Origin: Aristolochia californica
Lineage: Eukaryota > Streptophyta > Magnoliopsida > Piperales > Aristolochiaceae
Assembly: GCA_029961685.1 (NCBI GenBank)
Contig: JARWKL010000010.1
Coordinates: 6,249,769-6,313,768, forward strand
DNA: 64,000 bases
Direction: 5' to 3'
Position 1 is the first letter of the stretch. Every line of letters begins with the position of its first letter. The translations under genes were made by a program, and so were the position numbers. Of this stretch, positions 59,001 through 64,000 are shown in pieces. Below the pieces are notes generated by a model that had not been told where the DNA came from, did no database searches, and saw only the letters and a program-made list of their open reading frames with translations.

Positions 59001-62000
59001 CGTCCAAAATAACAGCAATCTTCCAGCGTATGACTTCCAGCGCCAGTCGTAATGCCATTAGCTTTCCAGGATAATCTCAACTTGCCATCAAAATGACGAG
59101 CCAGCAAAATAAATGATGGACAAAATTGCAATCAGAGAACCAGACAAAGCTGTCCACCAGAAGATACGCCAAGATCATATAATGAGTGAGACAGCTACCA
59201 AGGTGATCTGAGGGACAGCTAACCAGATTGTTGTCAACGATCAGCAACTTCCAAAAATAAGATAGATGCCAACAAAGCTGGCTGTTGATTTCTGGAAATC
59301 TGATTGTTGTGCTGGATTGAAGACGAGCCAGTGAAGGTAAGGAAACTTTACAAGATAACACGAGGCAATCAACAGATTACGGGCAAGATTTTGGGCCAAG
59401 ATTGCAAGCCAACCAAACGAACCAATAACTTTCCAATAATCACGATGCCAGCAAAATACCAGCCCAAACCAAAACTTTCAGCTCGAAATGGCGACACAGC
59501 AGTTGCTGGAATGACGCCAACATTGAGAATACTGCTGGAAAGATAACCGTGTTGTAAACCGATGAACAAAGATCATCAAGATCAGAGTTGCACAACAGAG
59601 CTCAATTCTGCAGCTTTGAGAAAATTCGGTAGTCGGACAAAATCAAATCGACCACCCGATCAACAAAGATGACTGTATTGACGCAAGGTGACAGGCCTTA
59701 AAGAGAAAGAAGAGTTTGACGATTTGGCACTAGTCGGCATTTGACAACCAGATGCCGGATGCACTAATGTAAGATGGGCCCTCATTCAAACAAGACAACC
59801 GCAAAGCTCCAGCCGATGTCGCACCAAAGGCAGACGAGTTTCTTCATTTGATTGGACCAAAGGCCGATGAGTTTCTCTAATTCAATTAGCAAGAAGGCAA
59901 TGCTTTCAAAAGAAGCATTCAAGATCAATCTTAGGAAACGAAGCAACATTTAGAAATGGGTGAGCACTTCGTTTGTACAACATATTGTCATTATGTAGGT
60001 GATGCCTCACAAGCACAATTTGGGTGATCAGGCTTGGAACAGAGTTGATAGAGTTGACAGAGTTTAATCCAAGAAGTAGCAGATTAGCGCTCTTGCAATC
60101 CTCAATGACTAACCAGGGTTCTCGCCTTAAACCAGAAACATAAGTATCAGCAAATCGATCACCCACCGAGCAATAGCAAGTTTGGAATTCTAAAAAATCA
60201 TAGCTAGGAGTCTTGAAAATCAAAGCTCTGATACCATGTTGATTTTCAGGACTCCATAGATTACATCTTGGGTAAAGAAGAGAAGGAAGAATAAGGTTAT
60301 GGACATAGTCTACACCCTCCCCCTTAACCTCTATTTATAAATGCTAAAAGTACCAATATTACAATTATACCCTTCACCTAATAAGAGTGAAGAAGAGATA
60401 AAAATCATAAACTAATTACATCAATGACACTCCAACATATTCATATCTTCCAACTAAAACTTTAGAATAACTTTAGAATAAGATATGTTCCTATCATAAA
60501 CTATACATAAAGCAACCGACACAGGTATATTATATAAAAGCTAATTAAATAATCAACTTTCATTTGATAGGGCTATTTATGGTAATGATTATGAATGTTA
60601 TTTGCTTGCTTATATTCTTTTTGAATTATATTTAACTTATAAGTAAACTGTTTGAATATGTTCGCACCATCCTACTATAGTTTCAGCCAGGAATAATGAG
60701 ACATGCTTTTCTTTTTAAGATACTTTATATGCACAAAAATGTTTCTTGATCATCCGATTTAAGATGATTGAGCATTGCCTAATTCTTTATGCACAGATTT
60801 GATATTAATTTAATTTTAGCATATTTCTAATAATTTTTTCCACAATTTATTTGTATTTTGTTATAATAAAAATAAAATTATTGTGCAATCAATACTCAAT
60901 ATTCTTTTGTGTAGAACAAAAAATTGTGAAGCAATTCAGAAAAAAATTATAAAGTATTTTGACAGAATTTCTTATAATTTAAAGAGCTTTCATAGTTTTC
61001 CACTCTTTCCTAATGTTTTCATGCATATACATGCTATTAACAGCCAAAAAGACTGATACTCTGATTTTCCCCAATATTCTAAACACAAGTTTCACATCAC
61101 ACAAGTGAAATACTTTTCATTTGAATGCACAAGTGGCCTTAGCAATGATACATATTTCACATGCTGCTTGGGATCGTACCTCCTCCAATCTTAACCTTCC
61201 CACCCAGAAGAGAGCAACCAATGGCCTAAAAAGATCTCTACAGCCAAAAGTCTAAAGTAGAACATTGCATGCAAAAATGTACAAAGAAGCTCTTTTCAAG
61301 TTGAATAAAAATACTTCTATGCAGAAAGATTTGCCAATAATGAACTAAAAACTCATACTAATTCAAGGCCATCCTCTTGTTGAATTTACTACTTGCATAT
61401 AACAACCACGGCAGTATCTGTCACAGATTAAAGAGGCGAAACCAGTATGACCAAGTGTAAGTAATACTGAAACTAGGCTTATTATTCACAGGAAGCAAAG
61501 AGTGATTTCCAGAAATGTCTTACACCAGTCCAAGCAACAACATGAAAAGCAAACAAAGAAATGAAGTAAACACCTACCTCCGCGACTGCTTCAATGCTTC
61601 TCAGTGATGGGACAATACCAACGACGCTTCCAACAGTCACCCCTCTGATCCTAACTGGTGTCCCCATGCTAATCCCACATGCTTGAGAGAACTCGAAGAC
61701 AGTTTGATATTTTCTATGCCGGGATCTCAAGTAGAATCCTCTCAGCCAAGCCACAGTAAGAGCAAAAAGAAGTGCACCAGAAATAACAAATAGCCCAACC
61801 CCACCCTCCCATATACTCTTTCTACCAAATCCAAAGTCACTCAGCGGCTGTAAAGTCTGTTTCCATGCATTTCTGGGAATCTCCAGAATTACTCTGAGGG
61901 GGTTCTTTCTCTTTGAAGATGGCAGCGGACCTTGATCAGCATTTGTAGAACTTGCTTGGACGATGAATTTTTTTGAAGATATCTTGGCAAGTAATAGAGA

Positions 62001-62090
62001 AGAGTTACGGTACTTATCATTGGGGATTACGAAGGGTGTAGATAACAAGGTTTTGCAAGAAGAAACGTAAGCTAACGGCATTCCAATCAT
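50623..62090 (-). CDS. TGD2: TGD2, chloroplast MCE-domain lipid-transfer protein
   Basis: Five exons (62090-61578, 51755-51426, 51252-51137, 50922-50832, 50715-50623) join in frame to 380 residues; Arabidopsis TGD2 has 381 as I recall. Residues 1-50 look like a transit peptide. IWEGGVGLFVISGALLFALT (94-113) opens a transmembrane helix reaching about 117. The MCE domain (GTPVRIRGVTVGS, EDDKVVIPRNSLIEVNQSGL) spans about 127-206. A helical C-terminal part ends KLLIKSLSRLL. TGD2 is anchored in the inner envelope, binds phosphatidic acid and works with TGD1 and TGD3 to bring ER lipid into the plastid. The start is the ATG at 62090. Intron 1 is 9,822 bp and carries two LTR elements plus a further insertion; the coding exons show no damage. 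Confidence 0.96.
51919..52037 (+). repeat. 61-bp duplication across the LTR start
   Basis: The order is: flank CCAACAAAATGGCAAAGTAAG, then the first 25 bases of the LTR (GTTGGAAGATATGATG), then the flank again (CCAACAAAATGGCAAGG), then the full LTR. One 61-base tandem copy therefore spans host flank and LTR edge. Confidence 0.8.
53490..54312 (-). pseudogene. Retroelement or endogenous pararetrovirus-like 5' region
   Basis: On the minus strand an initiator-Met primer site (TAGTATCAGAGCC, 54312-54300) is followed by broken frames. One includes NFCPIISYPHGWHDKNN near 54110 and IMDLVGDILYS near 54055; another is an open 98-codon frame (53786-53490) rich in Ile/Leu/Arg (RLIRDICTLTQNNELREL). Nothing equivalent is in the other family B copies, so it is a nested insertion. 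A tRNA-Met primer site with no LTR visible beside it fits either a caulimovirus-like integrated sequence or a truncated LTR element. No reverse transcriptase is present to decide. It has several stops and is not functional. Confidence 0.4.
56001..56033 (+). repeat. 33-base G homopolymer
   Basis: Inside the 3' LTR of family B copy 3, where the 5' LTR and other copies have only about five G followed by AGGG. It is either a real slippage expansion or a sequencing/assembly artefact. Confidence 0.95.
56139..57417. other. TGD2 intron 1 sequence between the two elements
   Basis: Intron sequence of about 1.3 kb. It has a C-rich tract near 56376-56400 and no gene that I can support. The 125-codon frame on the minus strand at 56151-56528 shows no domain. 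Confidence 0.5.
57423..60455 (-). mobile_element. Family B non-autonomous LTR element, copy 4, in TGD2 intron 1
   Basis: It lies on the minus strand, same sense as TGD2. The 5' LTR is 60455-60237; the primer-binding site TGGTATCAGAGCTTTG (60236-60221) is perfect at its first 12 bases. The 3' LTR is 57632-57423, preceded by AGATTGAGGGGGAG. Flanks AAAGC and AAAAC are a 4 of 5 target duplication. The 2.6-kb interior begins GATTTTCAAGACTCCTAGC, closely like copy 3, and has no gag or pol motif. Overlapping ORFs at 58.8-59.6 kb have no known domain. A short TA microsatellite lies at 57928-57940. Confidence 0.85.
60461..61577. other. TGD2 intron 1, 5' part
   Basis: AT-rich intron sequence between exon 1 and element copy 4. 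No further element or RNA gene was recognised. The donor after exon 1 is GTAGGTG. Confidence 0.6.
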
Positions 62091-63060
62091 TTTACCCAAA
62101 CCTAATACCGAAGAAATTTGGAAGCAAAATTAAGAGACTAGAATGGGTTAGCCCTAAAATTATTTACCAGAGAGCGTTTACAGAACACAGAGAGCTTGAA
62201 GCAGAGATCAAGTGAAGCGTCTTTCAGTCGACAGAAATCTCAGTCGATTTACTATTTCTGGATGGTTTCCTTTTCTGTAGACTGAAACCCCTTCACCCGT
62301 ATGCATCCCTCGACACATGAAATCAGGGACTACTGTTAATCGAATTGTTTCTGCAGTTGTGCCCTTGTTTTTAGTTTCCAAAGTTTTCAACTGGGTTTGC
62401 TTGCTCAGTTCTACTTTGTCATAAGTTGGAGTCGAACGGAGAGCATCCTCCTCAATGTCCGTAGAACCAAAGTGGATATACTTTGGTAAATAGGTTGCTG
62501 ATCACTCATTTAAACCTGTTTAATGTTTACCAGATTATTTTTTATTAAATAAATAAAAATAAAACTATAATTCTACCTGGTATTTAAGTATTTTACTTTA
62601 TTACCTGATTAAATTTTATTAAATGAACAAAAGTGAATAAGAGTTATTTTGTCTGAATTATTTTGTTTGATTACATAAAAAGGTAATTTATTAAATCTAT
62701 ATAAAAGTATAAAAATAGTATCTAACCTAGGGGAAGGCACTGGGTTGGATTTCGAGGAGAACCTAACCCGACCCGAATTGAAAATTTGGGGGTAGATTTT
62801 AATTTCATCCCCATGAGTCGTGATTACGTTTGAAAAAAAAATACCTCATCGTATTTCGAGTTAGAGATTGATTTCCCTGAACCTAACTCATATGAATTTA
62901 TACTTATAAAAGCCTCTTAGAAATTAAAAATGTTATATATATATTACTAAAAATATAACATAATTTTATAAATTTACTCGAGATATTTAAGAAAATAAAG
63001 TTTTACTTGGACAATAATACAATATTATTTAAAAATTAAAACTCAAAATTGCTTCTTAAT
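62091..63060. other. TGD2 upstream region
   Basis: Presumed 5' UTR and promoter of TGD2 on the minus strand (about 62091-62500), followed by AT-rich sequence. No clear TATA box was assigned. A 60-codon frame at 62208-62390 has no known domain. Confidence 0.45.
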
Positions 63061-63629
63061 TGTTAAAGAATAGTCTCACATAAATTAGTGAGTACAAAAA
63101 TATTGTATTTATTAGTTGGGAAGGACGCTTTATAACTTGGCTAGTTATTTTAGGGTGTGCCTTGGACCCAATTTTACATGGTATCAAAGCAAGTACTTAT
63201 ACATGGGCTTCCACGAGAGTATTAAAAAGTAGTCCCACATGGATTAGTGAGTAAAATAATATTGGGTTTATTAGTTAGGAAAGAGGTTTCCTAACTTGGC
63301 TAGTCATTTTGGGAATGGCCTTGGACCCAACTTTGTATGGTATCAGAGCAAGTACTCATACATGAGCCTCCACAGAATGTTAAAAAGTAGTCCCACATCG
63401 ATTGGTGAGTAAAAAAATCTTGGGTTTATTAGTTGAGAATGAAGCTTCCTAACTTGGCTAGTCATTTTAAGATGGGTGTTGGACCCAACTTCACATGGTA
63501 TAAAGAATGGTGCTAAAGAATAATCTCACATGACTTAGTAAGTACAAAAGTCTTAGGTTTATTAATTGGGAAATAGGCTTCGTAACTTAGCTACACATTT
63601 TTTGGATAGGCCTTGGACCAAATTTCACA
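63061..63629 (+). mobile_element. Tandem array of four 118-bp miniature LTRs
   Basis: Units at 63061-63178, 63220-63337, 63378-63495 and 63511-63629 share TGTTAAAAAGTAGTCCCACA, TTAGTGAGTA, TTTATTAGTT, GGCTAGTCATTTT and GACCCAACTTCACA. The spacers are 41, 40 and 15 bases. Each starts with the initiator-Met primer site: TGGTATCAAAGC, TGGTATCAGAGC (perfect), TGGTATAAAG. The first two spacers end in CCAC plus purines. An LTR-spacer-LTR block is only about 276 bases, in the size range of the smallest TRIM/SMART elements. The inverted repeat at 6229-6827 is built from the same LTR. No coding capacity. Confidence 0.85.
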
Positions 63630-64000
63630 TTTCTCACAAAGAATTAAAATTTTATTTTAGGGCATTTATGGAAGAAAAAATAGAATTCCTTGAGAAAGCC
63701 TGATTTTTTTCTTACCCACAACAAAATCTCCCTTTCCCATTGCCCTTTCTTTTCTTACCTATTTTTCGACTTGCAATGTCGATGCATGGTTGTCGTCATC
63801 GTTGTCATCTTGCCAAATCACCGCTAGCCCATCGATTGCCATAGAAATAGTAAGACTTTTTTATTTTTCCTTCTCCATTCATTCCTCCAATTGCTGCCAC
63901 CAATTTGGACTTGAACCAGTTAATAAACCACCTCATTTATTTGATCTTCACCTATGAATCCCACCTATGAAGAGGTTAGTAAGCAATCCATTAAAAATTT
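63630..64000. other. Right edge, nothing recognised
   Basis: AT-rich to pyrimidine-rich sequence after the miniature LTR array. No ORF of note, no element end. Confidence 0.4.

Noticed and set aside
58809..59569. Group of overlapping ORFs in family B copy 4
   Set aside because: Frames open on both strands in sequence of even composition, with no conserved motif and no counterpart in the other copies.
62088..62099. TGD2 start three codons upstream (62099)
   Set aside because: That codon is TTG. The first ATG is at 62090 and gives the MIG start known for the family.
63061..63629. CRISPR array or simple satellite
   Set aside because: Repeat units are 118 bp with LTR ends and the spacers carry tRNA-Met primer sites; this is a eukaryotic retroelement structure.

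Overview
This is a plant nuclear window. It is AT-rich and packed with decayed LTR retrotransposons. Four ordinary angiosperm host genes with GT-AG introns are readable: a type 2 metallothionein (16499-17443, +), a kinesin-10 with a C-terminal helix-hairpin-helix (31755-35194, -), the plastid envelope channel OEP16-1 type (46834-49404, -) and the chloroplast lipid-transport protein TGD2 (50623-62090, -). I rebuilt all exon sets by eye; each joins into one uninterrupted frame of about the length I recall for the family. Species cannot be named; a seed plant with TE-rich introns fits best.

Left part (1-13.1 kb): two tandem copies of a roughly 3.7 kb unit (1-3654 and 8100-11799) carry pieces of a DEAH-box helicase with CCCH zinc fingers. 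The copy at 7.4-8.1 kb is clearly a pseudogene. Between the units lie a solo LTR that split a 67-bp tandem repeat (4722-5026), an inverted repeat enclosing a broken glucose-6-phosphate 1-epimerase exon (6229-6827), and copia remnants. A copia gag piece, pol tail and LTR follow at 11.8-13.05 kb.

Middle (13-31 kb): a hAT-like end, then the metallothionein gene with an exact 110-bp promoter duplication. After it come two degenerate copia pol remnants on the minus strand (18.06-20.0 and 24.4-27.2 kb), degenerate 206-bp tandem repeats, and the first member of a non-autonomous LTR element family (27636-30528), called family B here.

Right part (31-64 kb): the kinesin gene, a hAT-like element with a GC-rich core, a fuller copia element on the minus strand (about 37.6-42.5 kb), and a family B element (43061-45867) nested in an older copia with a perfect target-site duplication. 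Then come OEP16 and TGD2. TGD2 intron 1 is 9.8 kb and holds two family B elements in opposite orientation, one of them carrying a further retroelement or pararetrovirus-like fragment. The window ends with a tandem array of four 118-bp miniature LTRs separated by 15-41 bp spacers with primer-binding sites.

The host genes are not a pathway. OEP16 and TGD2 both act at the chloroplast envelope and lie head-to-tail on the same strand, but I see no evidence that they are co-regulated. The most unusual features are the miniature LTR array with its related inverted repeat that captured a gene piece, family B, and the nested structure of TGD2 intron 1.
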